A stretch of 64,000 nt of DNA, taken from NCBI GenBank assembly GCA_013339895.1, contig JABACO010000004.1, forward strand, positions 1 to 64,000. Direction: 5' to 3'. The position numbers and the translations under genes are program-made. Position 1 is the first letter of the stretch. The number at the start of each line of letters is the position of its first letter. The DNA is from Ephydatia muelleri. Its lineage: Eukaryota > Porifera > Demospongiae > Spongillida > Spongillidae. The notes below the pieces were generated by a model. The model searched no databases. It was not told the DNA's origin and saw only the letters and a program-made list of their open reading frames with translations. Positions 11,701 to 24,735 of this stretch are shown here, in pieces.

Positions 11701-13730
11701 TCATTGTGTATGGCATGGAGGGAGGTGGTAAATGAATTGGGACATTAGATGATCTCACACCCACTGCACAAATAATTGACTTTTGCCCCCTCCAGGCCAC
11801 ACCCTCTGCAAGCCAGTGGGACGAAACCCCTGGGCATGCCAAGGGCAGTGAGACTCCGGGAGCCACTCCCAGCACTCGCATGTGGGATGCCACCCCTGGG
11901 GCTGTTATTACTGGGCAGGCCACGCCCGCTACCCCTGGGAAGAGGAATCGTTGGGATGCCACACCTCAGTGGGGAGAGACACCCAAAGTGGATGGTGGAG
12001 GTCAGTGCAACATTGTCTGTCACATGACCCGATGATTAGATATTTATGTTCGATTCATTAATGAAATGCTTCTGCAATCATGAGGGTCTCCAACCGTTTT
12101 GTTTGTACTGAAATATGTTGGTCCCATGTGTTGTGTATTTTTGAGTTTATGATTTGTTGTGTTAATATTTTCATCTTGTTACCCCAAAAATTGGTTGTAG
12201 TTGCAATGCCTCCAACTTTGTGTTTGTTGAATTCTGAAGTGAATAAATGTAGTGGTGATGTCATGTGCCCTTTCCATTACATTTAGGTCATGACCTATAT
12301 GGTTTAGATTATCCCCCCTCACCCCCAAAGAGGCTATTTTATACACATCACTGCTAATTATGTCGCACAGCGCATGTGGAGACAAGCTAATTTTGGAATG
12401 ACCCATGAAAAGAACAATGTAAATTCCTTCTTTCCTCATGTGCATGTGTTTGTTAGTGTGTGTCGCTCATGTGTGCAATCACCACCATAAATTACAGCTT
12501 ACTTTATCTACGCAAATGAGAGCTAATGGAATAATCAGAAAAGGGCCTTTCAATTGAAAGAGGTTCATGCATCCCATCCCCATCCCCATCCCCATCCCCA
12601 TCCCCATCACGGCTTGCTATGACAATGACCACTCATTGTGTGTCGTACCATCAAGTAGTGGCCGCTCACTCTCCTGAGCACTGAATCTTTTCATAAAGGC
12701 TTGGGTGGCGCAATGGAATGTTACTAAACAACCGAGGTACAGAGTAAATACAATGCATTACGTTATTACGCGCTCACGTTCGATGTTTTGCACAGGTATA
12801 AAAGGCAGGGAGAAAACCCTACTTGCGTGATGAGCTGGGAGGGAGAAGTTGCAGTCTGTTGTGAAGAACACACTACTTATACCACGCACGATACATGCCT
12901 GTTTTGCCAGTTAGCTTGCAACGAGTAGCATGCGTTCACAGCCTTTAAAATTAATGACTAGAATCCCACGCCAAAAAAAAAGGCACACATGTGCATTATT
13001 TCGCGCTCCTAAAAGACCTTTGCCATGGTGGGACCTACAGTGCATTGGAACACTTGTGTTTGATACCCCCATTGATACCCCCACCCCCACCCCCACCCCC
13101 CATGTACGTTAGGTCATTAGCGCATCGTATGCGCAATAAAAAAAAGGGCGGGGTATAAATTTAAAAAGCAACATTGAGCGTTTTGACACCAAACAAAGGG
13201 TGATTTAGGATAGACAGATAGTGTTCTGGGGGAAAAGCTATGTACTAATAAAAATAAGGGTCTTAAAACTACTCAAGTTTACATTTGTTCTGGAAGTCAC
13301 CAAATTTGGCCGTTCAAATTGGCCATTTCCGGCTGGCCATCTGCCAGGCAGGCGCCTTTTATACCACAACTCATTCTTTAAGTTTAATTATGGACTTAAT
13401 TAAGCAAAAAAAAATAATACATTTTTGTGTTGTGGTATTTGTAGTTACTCCAAATTACAGTACAGGCAAGTGTGATTTTTTATTTTCTCCTGCATCCATG
13501 GGTGCAGGGGTTGGAGGTTTCGGAGCAGTCACTGCACACTCGGCCAAATGTGTCAAATGAAAGCATGCAATGACCCAAACATAAACAGCTAACACAAACT
13601 GAGTAACTGAAAAAGTGGCTGTTAGCATATCGCGATACATCAATAGTGTAAGATGGTAAGATGGCTATACATACATCATGACCTCCATAAGATGGGGGGG
13701 GCCCTCACATGACCTGCCCTCCATAAGATG

Positions 13731-13762
<32 letters not shown>

Positions 13763-13993
13763 TCACATGACCTGCCACACTCCCATCAATAGATGTTACA
13801 AGTCTAGTATGGACTTCATTATGGAAGACTGGTCTCACTGCTGATGTTGGACAACACATTTCGTTAAGTAGGCATGTGCAAAGGTTGCCAGGGTATGTTT
13901 ATATGCTTTACAACAGTACAGCAAAAGAGATGACATCATGTGGTGCAAGTTATACTTGGGTTAGTATTAAGAGCTAATAAAACTTATGGAACG

Positions 13994-14036
<43 letters not shown>

Positions 14037-17000
14037 GCGTGATTTATGTTGAATTACAATAAGCTGAACCTCCATGTGGTGAGAGCCAACGCCACAGCCA
14101 TCCTCACCAGATGCATCCAGTTTTAACTACATACTTTGTTTGTGTTTGTACTCCATTGTATTGTATAATATTATATAAATTAAAATGGGATCATTCCGCG
14201 AAAAGGGACCTAACGCATACATATAAAAATTCCAGTACGCGCAATAGAAATGTAACACTTGTGTTGAAATGTATGGCTAATTAAAAATTCAGAGCCTTAC
14301 AACTCCATGACGGATACTCCGATTCTTAGTGCATAAGAAGCAATGTGTAGAGGACATTTCAGACTTCTAGTATTTAAAATCTTGAAAAAACATGTGTTAG
14401 GTCCCTTTTCGTGAAACAATCTGAAATAATAATGCAACAAATGGCTCACTCATGACCTCAGCTAACGGGCTAATGACAACACAAGTGGAATGTGAGCGAG
14501 ATAAATAAACTGTATTCACTTGTCAGGTTGTTAGGTCAGATTACTCAAATATTACAAAACGAGTCTCAAAGCAAGTTAGTTGCTTTCATGTCATAATTCA
14601 CAATTAAATGGACAATTAATAGCTGAGAACGGACAATACGGTAATGCATATATCAAAGCTCGTGAGTTAATTTTATCAGCATCCATGTAATTTCAACTGT
14701 CCTTTAAATGATTCCTAAATGCTAGTTATTGCTAGTTATTAAACCACTTCCTTCTTTGTGGTTTGGAATATTTGATAGTCATGGATTGATGTGGTACTTT
14801 GCTACTACCTACGAAATGGGTGGTGCATGAATGTGGTTTGGTGTACACACATGAAGCCACTGGACATCAAGTGATTTGAAGAATACTGTCAACAAAATCC
14901 TTCCAGGAGCAGGCTTGTTTCAATATTTTCCCCAAGATGGAAATCATGTCTAAGTTTATGATGACCTCAGCATTGACTTTCCCTTTCAGTTTCTGGGGGA
15001 GGGGGAGGAATAAGGCTGGAAGCAGTGATAAAGAAATTAAGTTCTTTAGACAAAGAGAAAAAGATTGAATGGACCGCCCAGTACACACAATTAGGATATG
15101 CACATCTGATGTACTTATCACCCTTATGGTATGGGAATGAGACCAAGGGAATGGTGTGGGAATGAGACCAAGGCATCTTCACAGGTGATGTGATCATGTG
15201 GTGTTGCATCATTTTAAATGGTGTACTGAACTGTCTTGGCTTTTGATGAGGCATGTGACTAGCACTGCATGATCTGATCTTTCCCCTGCAGTTGTTAATG
15301 TCAGAGTGCCACACCTTAATCCTAGGGCTGTACCTAGATAATTGGTGGTACACACTAATCTGGCCTTAATTTGTAAGCATCCTCCATTATTACACCCCTG
15401 TTTGGTACTCAGGGTTATGTCATAATGACGATCCATTTAGGGTTAATTTTTCGTGAAACTGTTCATTGACAATATGCCATGCATATGTATTGGCACAACA
15501 CGCAAGACACCACAAACCACACACTGCACGTCATGTCGAACTTGAATTAAATTTTAATGATCAATATTTTTGTTGTCATCTGGCTTGGCCCACCCAGTGG
15601 ACAGCATAACCAAACGACTCGCAAACACATGAGACAGACGTTGACCATAGGGTGTGCAGCTGGCATTAATTAGGACACAACCAACAACCATTGACAGTAG
15701 TGGATATTTGCATCATCATTGAGCTGGGTTGTCCCCACCCTGTATGGAGATGTCCCCACCCTGTATGGAGATGTCCCCACCCTGTATGGAGATGTCCCCA
15801 CCCTGTATGGGGATGTCCCCACCCTGTATGGAGATGTCCCCACCCTGTATGGAGATGTCCCCACCCTGTATGGAGATGTCCCCACCCTGTATGGGGATGT
15901 CCCTACCCTGTATGGAGATGTCCCCACCCTGTATGGAGATGTCCCCACCCTGTATGGGGATGTCCCTACCCTGTATGGAGATGTCCCCACCCTGTATGGA
16001 AATGTCCCTACCCTGTATGGAGATGTCCCCACCCTGTATGGAGATGTCCCCACCCTGTATGGAGATGTCCCCACCCTGTATGGGGATGTCCCTACCCTGT
16101 ATGGAGATGTCCCCACCCTGTATGGAGATGTCCCCACCCTGTGTGGAGATGTCCTACCCTGTATGGAGATGTCCCTACCCTGTATGGAGATGTCCCTACC
16201 CTGTATGGGGATGTCCTCTTAAACACAGGCCATGCATATTGAATCCTTATATGCCAGTGTGTACGTTTGTGATTTGTGTTGAAGATGTGTTATATATTTA
16301 ATTGTATTAATTGATTTAGCTGTGCAGTGGAATCTCACTAGCTACATTTCATCATTTTTAAGCATGCTTAGCCAAAATCAATACATAATTTCTAGGCTTT
16401 GTGTGATGTTCACTCAGTGACATCCTTGTACATTCCCTCAACATCCTTGTATATTCCCGCAACATCCTTGTATATTCCCGCAACATCCTTGTATATTCCT
16501 TGACATGCTTGTATATTCCCTTGACATCTTTGTATATTCCTGTATACTCTTGTCTTGGCCAGGTGAGACTCCTGGCCATGCAGGTTGGGCAGAGACGCCA
16601 CACACTGAACGTGGGGCAGACGTGGACCATACCGCAGAGACACCCACACCCCACGGGTCCAAGCGACGGTCCCGTTGGGACGAGACACCTGCCAGCCAGC
16701 GACTGGGAGGTGCTGGCACGCCTCTCATGGGAGCCACACCCACCTCAGGCACACCTGCGATGGCAGGCACCCCGAACTTTGCTCTGGCAACTCCAGCTGG
16801 GGCCCTGGCGATGCAGATGCAGACACCCACACCTGGTGAGTGATTGGAAGGGTATTTGCATGGGGAAGGATGATAGGATGGGCTGGGGAAGAGATGATGA
16901 TGTTTGATTTCCGGATGCGACGATTTAATTTAATACTGAAGTTGTTGTCATGCAATGACATCATGTTTATAGCTTTTCACATCTAAGTCCGGAAGGAGTA

Positions 17001-17793
17001 ACAGCCAACCATGTTTGACCATGCGATTATTAGGCACAAATAGATACTCTTAAACAAGGAGTGTAGTGAAATGTGCACTGGCAAGTTCCTTTAAGGGTAC
17101 GTGTGTACCAGCAGTATTCAGCCATGTCAGCTGGCTTAGGTAACTATGTGGTGATGACATTCTGCAACCACTGGTGCAGATGAGGTTTCTGTGTGGTGAT
17201 GGCTTCATGTAGGAGTGGAGGCTGTGGTGGTGTTTGATGGGCATCGTAGCGGTTGTTTGGTTGTACCAGCGGCTGGTGTTGTCTTGGCACAGGATGGCTT
17301 GTGGTCCAATGGTGGCACAGGGAGTAGCGCTGCCATGTGATTGGGCGTCAGTGTAATTTGTGGTGGTGTTGGTGGTGGTGTTGGGTAACAGTAGCGCTAC
17401 CATGTGATTGGATCGTCCATATTGGTGACAGTAATGGTTGCCACATGTACCAGTCAATTGATGGACCACCTGTGTTCAGGTCATATGGGTGCCATGACAC
17501 CTGAGCAGATGCAGGCCTGGCGTTGGGAAATGGAACTGGACGAGAGGAACAGACCTCTGACAGATGAAGAGCTAGATGCTCTGTTTCCTCAAGAAGGCTA
17601 CAAGGTGTGAACCTAGTATTCTCTCATCATCGGCTTAATTCATGCTCCACCCCCCACCCCACCTAGATTTTGCAACCTCCTGCCGGCTATCAACCAATCA
17701 GGACACCAGCTCGCAAGCTGACAGCCACGCCTACCCCTCTGGGAATGAGTGGTTTCAGATTCCAGGTTTGTAGTGATGACGAGGGTAGTATTA

Positions 17794-17869
<76 letters not shown>

Positions 17870-18555
17870 GTGTGTGTGTGTGTGCGTGTGTGTGCGTGCG
17901 TGCGTGCGTGTGTGCATGTGTGTGTCCATTAGGATATGTGATTTTTATCTTCAGATGGATGAGAATAAGGTGAAGATTGTCGAAGATCTCCAACCATCGG
18001 GCAGCAACCTGCCTTACATGAAGATTGAGGACACCCAGTACTTCTCTAAGCTGCTGGTGGGTGTGGCAAATTTGAATTATTGCCTGAATGTGTGGTTGTC
18101 GTGAGCATTTGGGGGGGGAAGGGAACAGGGGAGGAGTGAGGGGACGGGAGGAGGAGTGAGGAATGGGAGTGAGGGAACAGGGGAGGAGTGAGGGGAAGGG
18201 AGGGAGGGAACAAGGGAGGAGACGGGAGTAGGGAGTGAGGGAACAGGGAGTAAGGAGCGGGAGGGGATGGGAAATGGACAAGGTCTTGGGGTGTTTTTTG
18301 TTCTGCTACATCCAATCTTTTTCATGGTCCTGCTGTCAGGCTGCCAGTGTGAATGCTTTATTTGGCAACAGCCTTATCTTAGTTGGGTTGCAGCTCTGAC
18401 ACAGCAGTGGCTAGTTCAGTCTTAAGTGAATGGTTGTCAGGAAGCTCAAACAAAAGAGAGTACTCATGTTCATACATGGTTGCCAAGGATATTGGTTGAT
18501 GTGGCACAGAAACTATTATCTGATTGTCAAGGGTACCATGGTGTTCCATGTATTT

Positions 18556-18588
<33 letters not shown>

Positions 18589-21500
18589 GGGTGCCTGTGC
18601 AGGAGGACATTGATGAGGAACAGCTGCCACCAGAGGAGCAGAAGGAGAGGACTATCATGCGGCTGCTGCTGAAGATCAAGAACGGAACCCCGCCCATGAG
18701 GAAGGTGTGGTCACCTTTTGGAGGGGTCGGGTGCAAAGGGGTCAAGTTGTGCGTGCATTGTTTCTCATGATGCAATGATGGAGTCAATGAGGCATCTTGA
18801 AATGTGTCCTGTCATGTTGGGGTGATGGATAGTTGTGTGGGGTAGGGAGGGGTAAAGGACTAGTATCTCATGACACAAGTGTGCACCTGCAAGATGATGG
18901 AAGATGGTAGAAATGTGTGTTACCACACCACCACACCTGAGCCTCAACATTGGCTTCCCCATCCCACGGTGGTATCATAAACACCTTGCTGAGTTGTTCC
19001 CATGACATTGGCCCTTGGTACCACTCTCACACCCCATCACCTTCCCACCCTCCACCTGTGTGATATGCTCTCCTTTGTGCAGTCAGCTCTAAGGCAAATT
19101 ACAGACAAGGCCAGGGAATTTGGTGCAGATGCACTTTTCAACCAGATCCTACCCTTGCTGATGTCCCCTACTCTGGAGGACCAGGAACGGCACCTTTTGG
19201 TGAAAGTCATCGATCGCATCCTCTACAAACTGGACGACCTTGTGAGGCCGTATGTGCACAAGGTAAGCACACTGCTGCCCAGGATTGGGTCACCCCCTCC
19301 TCGTCTCCCACTTCCCCTCCTCCCCCTTCTTGTCTCCCACCTTCAGATCCTCGTGGTGATAGAACCACTGCTGATAGATGAGGACTACTATGCCAGGGTG
19401 GAGGGGAGAGAGATCATCTCCAATCTGGCCAAGGCAGCAGGTCTTGCCACCATGATTTCAACCATGAGACCTGACATTGACAATATGGACGAATACGTCC
19501 GAAACACAACTGCCAGGTAAGGTTGATGTTCCTAACAACTGCTGCAGTTTAAACCATGGGTCATGTACAGGGTCATGTGACAACTGTGTGGGAGGCTGCA
19601 GTTTAAACCATGGGTCATGTACAGGGTCATGTGACAACTGTGTGGGGAGGCTGCAGTTTAAACCATGGGTCATGTGATAAGTGTGTGGGGAGGCTGCAGT
19701 TTAAACCATGGGTCATGTGATAACTGTGTGGGGAGGCTGCAGTTTAAACCATGGGTCATGTGATAACTGTGTGGGGAGGCTGCAGTTTAAACCATGGGCC
19801 ATGTACAGAGTCATGTGGCAACAATTAGTGTATCGTGCAACAATTGCATTGTGGGTTTTTGTAGGTAGCCTGTTGTTGAATGGTGGCATACCCTGAGTGG
19901 TCACCTCTGCTTCTCTCCCGAAGGGCCTTTGCTGTTGTGGCCTCTGCATTGGGCATTCCCTCGCTGCTGCCTTTCCTGAAAGCCGTGTGCAAGAGCAAGA
20001 AGTCCTGGCAGGCGCGTCACACCGGCATCAAGATAGTTCAGCAGATAGCCATCCTGATGGGCTGTGCAGTTCTCCCTCACCTCAAGAGCTTGGTGGAGAT
20101 AGTGGACACGGGCCTGGTGGACGAGCAGCAGAAGGTTCGTACCATCACTGCCCTGGCTCTGGCTGCTCTAGCAGAAGCAGCCACACCCTATGGGATTGAA
20201 GCGTTTGATTCTGTCCTGGTGCGGCTGTGGAAGGGTATCCGGGCTCACAGGGGGAAAGGTCTTGCAGCCTTCTTGAAGGCCATTGGCTACCTCATACCAC
20301 TTATGGACAATGAGTCTGCAAACTACTACACGCGTGAAGTGATGGTGATTCTGATCAGAGAGTTCCAGAGCCCAGACGAAGAAATGAAGAAGATAGTGTT
20401 GAAGGTGGGTGGGAGTGATGGTGGGTATTGATTAGAGTAGTGAGGATGACCTTTGTGTTGGGTGTTGGTTAGAGTTATCATCCGAATTGATTAAAACAGA
20501 ACATTGGTCGGGTGGAGGAGAGGGTTGAATGCCAGTGCACAACTGTGACCATGGTGGTGGGTGGGGGGATGCTGTGCAATGAGGTTTACTTGTCCATATC
20601 TGCGGTGTGTTGCAGGTGGTGAAGCAATGCTGCATGACAGATGGTGTGGAACCCCAGTACATCAAGGAAGAAATACTCCCACACTTCTTCAGACACTTCT
20701 GGAACCACAGGATGGCTTTGGACAGGGAGAAACTTCAAGCAGGTGGGCTGGCTCTCAGTCCTCTTGGGATGGACTGGGGTTGTACAGGGTCTGCCCTTAG
20801 TAGGAGTGTGTTGTGATGCTGACTATTGTGAGAAGGGTTTTGTCCTCTGACCTGATCTAGTGATCGATCAAGGTGTTAATCTGTTTACTGCACCTCTCCC
20901 TATTGTTGAGGGCCCTCTCAGTGCAGTCCATATAGCCATACAACTGACTCCTGTCACATGCTACCTGCACATCTGCATGTGCAGGTGTACACATCTCACT
21001 CCTACACACAGCGCACACCTACACACACCTGCTCACCGACACCAATACACATCTCACACCGACACACACCTCTCACCTACACGAATACACACAGCTCACA
21101 CCGACACCAAGACACACAGCGCACACCGACACCAAGACACACATCTCACACCTACACCAATACACACATCTCACACCTACACCAATACAAACATCTCACA
21201 CCTACACCAATACACACATCTCACACCTACACCAATACACACATCTCACACCTATACCAATACACACATCTCACACCTACACCAATACACACATCTCACA
21301 CATACAGTTGGTTGATACCACTGTTGAAATAGCCAACAAAGTGGGTGGAGCCGAAATAGTGTCAAGGATTGTTGAAGATCTTAAAGACGAGAACGAGCAG
21401 TATCGCAAGATGGTGATGGACTGCACTGAAAAGGTATGTAAGCAAAAGAGGCAACATGTAAGAGGAGGGATGAGTGGGTGACCTGTAGAATGAAGGGTGG

Positions 21501-23243
21501 TGGTACAGGAATGATGAGTGGGTGACTGTGTAGGAGGAGTCATGGGTGGATGGGTGAGGAGTCATGGGTGGGGACTATGAACGAGGAGTCATGGGTGGGT
21601 CGGTGACTATGTAGGAGGACTCATGGGCAGGATAGTGGGTGACCTTGCACGAAGTTAGTAAGGAAGGAAGTGGACAGGTATTGTTTCAGCTTGTCAGGTG
21701 TGTGTGTGTATTTGAGAAGAATTCAGAAGGAGCAGTTGGAGAGTAAGTAGGGGGGGGGAGCCAAAGATACTTGGACAACATACCATGTCCGTTGAATACC
21801 ATCAGGATGTCTCTGGGAGAGAAAACAGGCTTCTGACCAGTTTATTGATTGTAAAGTAGTCTGGAGACTTCTTGAGAGGGATGGGTGTGGCAAATACATG
21901 TAGTTAGAATAGACAAATAGTGTGTATGCATGTTCAGGTTGCTATGCATGTTCAGGTTGCTATTCTCATCATCACTAGTTCATTTTGTTGTTGCATGCAA
22001 CGAAACTGACCTGTTGTGTGTGCTCTCTCCATCCTGTTGATCTGCCTAAAGCCTCACAAGGGTCAGGCTAGAAAGCTCAGCTGCCTTTTTGCAGCTAATC
22101 AGGTGGCCAGCCACAATTGTTATTGTGAGCTGGTGGCTTCTGTGTGGCTGGGTAGATGGGGAGGGGTGACACCATAGTGTGAGAACGGGTTAGTAAGCGT
22201 CAGTGTTTGGCATCAAGTTGCCGTGTATGGTATTGTTCTGACAAAGAGCGTCACTGAGCGAGCGTGTGTGTGGGTGCACAGGGCGTATAGCAGGGAGATG
22301 GGCTGGTGGGTGTAGCAGACACCACTAGCCACAGGGATTAGTTGATATGGCGAGAGGTGGTGACTGTGTGTGTGTGTGGGTGCGCGCGCACGCTTGTGCA
22401 TGGGCGTAAGTGTGTAAATCGTGTTATAACAAAACTGGCTGGTTCATTATTGCCAGGGTTTGTTAGTATGAGCTCTAGTTAGCAGTGTGCTTACGCTCCT
22501 GTATCCACTGTGGTGCGTGTTGATTGCATTTATTTGTTGTAGTGTTGTACCCATTAATGTGACTAATGGAGCATTTGCTGAGCAGGATTTGATTTGGTTC
22601 ACTTGGTGATTCGATAGAGTTGTGTTGATGGAGTTTGTCAGATTTTGATTTAATAATCACAGCCTGTGTACAGTGTTAAATACGTGTCTGTTTACATGAG
22701 GTAAAAATTGATACAAGGTTTATATTGTTTTCCAGTGAAGGATTATTTGGTAGTGATGCTTTGCTGTTGCATTTTTGTACTCTTACATCTGCTGGACTAA
22801 ATACTGGCATGGGCAAGTAGGGGTTATGTGTGTGAATATAATTAGCATTGGGTGCTTGTGGGGAGTGAGTGGTCATTACCCCAACCTAGTGAATAGTGTT
22901 GGAGGCAACTGAAGCCACTGTTGTGTGGAGGGGGAAAAGAGTCCTTGTTCACACACCATGTAAAAAGGCTTGTTATACACTAGTGTATAGCATGTGTATT
23001 GGGACGTTATACAACTTGTTATACACATGCATTGTGTATAACAAGCGAATATACACATGTTATACGCTAGTGTATAACAAGCCTTTTTACATAGTGATAT
23101 ACAGTAGTCCACTTATCATTGCTCATTGTGGCTTCCACTAAACATCACTGTTGTGTATAGCTTTGCATTTGTTGTATTGTACTTTCTCATCGGCTGTTTA
23201 TAGTCCAATATAGAATTACATTCTTCATTTGGCTGTGTGTGTG

Positions 23244-23280
<37 letters not shown>

Positions 23281-23459
23281 TGTGTGTTTCTGTTTGTTGA
23301 ATTCCAGACAAGGAACATGTCTGATTCTTTCAGAATCATTATTTGCAGTCTTGCTTGCTGGGTTGTGTTGGTGCTGTGAGGGTGGGAATGCTATGAAAGA
23401 ATGACCCTTGTTTGCACTCACTATTATTGGAAACAGAATGATCATGTGCTTCAATGTGT

Positions 23460-23524
<65 letters not shown>

Positions 23525-24312
23525 GTGTGTGTGTGTGTGTGTGTGTGTATATGATGCTCATAATGAAACATTGATCAATGGCAGCAGTCACCTTGTCTGT
23601 AGTTGTCATGAGTATGCATCGTCCACCCTTCAAGAGCAGTATCTATTCTTAGCTGTGCATTGATTGAAGCAGTGAGTGTGACTTTAATGTAGTCATTCTT
23701 TTCTGCTGGCTAGGTACCTAGGTAGTGTTTTGGGTGAAGAATGTGTTCTCTTTCTGCCATCCTGTGTGCCCTAGAGATCCATCATCACGCTACATTATTG
23801 GCTTTTAGCAGACATACCTGTACTCTAAAGTGTTATCTGTTACATGGCATTGGAAGGTGGACATACATGTATGTAATGTACCTGCACTTAACACTAGGTA
23901 CTAGGTAACCTAGGAGCTGCAGATGTGGACTCAAGACTGGAAGAGCAATTGATCGATGGCATTTTGTATGCCTTTCAAGAGCAGACCAATGAGGTGTGTC
24001 ACCACTCCCACCCCCACCCCCACCTGCCACTGAAATGTTACCTTCAGTGGTGTACTGTATTCGATTTTATAACTGTACGGCTAGCACCTATAGACCAGTC
24101 ACACATGAGCTCTCTTTCCTTAGGATGCCATAATGCTGAATGGTTTTGGTGTGGTGGTCAATTCACTGGGTGTGAGAGTTAAGCCCTACCTGCCTCAGAT
24201 ATGTGGTACTATTCTTTGGCGTCTCAACAACAAGGCAGCAAAAGTACGACAGCAAGCCGCTGACCTGATTTCTCGCATAGCCAGTGTGATGCACAAATGT
24301 GGTGAGGTAAGC

Positions 24313-24400
<88 letters not shown>

Positions 24401-24704
24401 TGGGGGCATGGTGAATCCATTAAAATGCTACATTCCTTATGGACCTATAGACACCACCATTATGCACGAAACCCTAGAGGAGCTAGAGGTGGGTAGGTTC
24501 ACACGGATGTTTGCAGCTGGGAGGAGGGAGGGCTTGCTGCCTTTGGTTGTTGGGAGGGCATCCCCCTGTAGGGGATGTGCACCCATTGAAGCTGGTAACA
24601 ATGGGAGTGTGGAGTGCAAGGGTAGCCCATTGTGGCCAGGTGGTACATGGCTGTGTGTGTGTGTCTGTGTGTCTGTGTGTCTGTGTGTGTGTGTCTGTGT
24701 GTGT

Positions 24705-24735
<31 letters not shown>

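Noticed and set aside
15670..16301. Heptapeptide-repeat ORFs on both strands ([21 protein letters not shown])
   Set aside because: A 21-bp intronic tandem repeat is a multiple of three and opens every frame; there is no start context, splice context or family.
16894..16939. A fourth box C/D candidate in SF3B1 intron 9 (ATGATGA ... CTGA)
   Set aside because: Boxes match the consensus, but there is no terminal stem, the spacing is only 46 nt and the guide shared by the other three is absent.
17400..17680. Palindrome arm extending left of 17678
   Set aside because: The window ends at 64000, which pairs with 17678, so no sequence is available to test any extension.
23454..24420. Cys/Val- and His/Thr-repeat ORFs at TG/CA tracts (here and at 8168-8476, 17670-18104, 58036-58379 and others)
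   Set aside because: Translations of dinucleotide microsatellites.
24450..24487. A micro-exon in SF3B1 intron 20 between an acceptor-like CTATAG and GTGGGT
   Set aside because: It is 38 nt, would shift the frame, and the human protein has no residues to place there.
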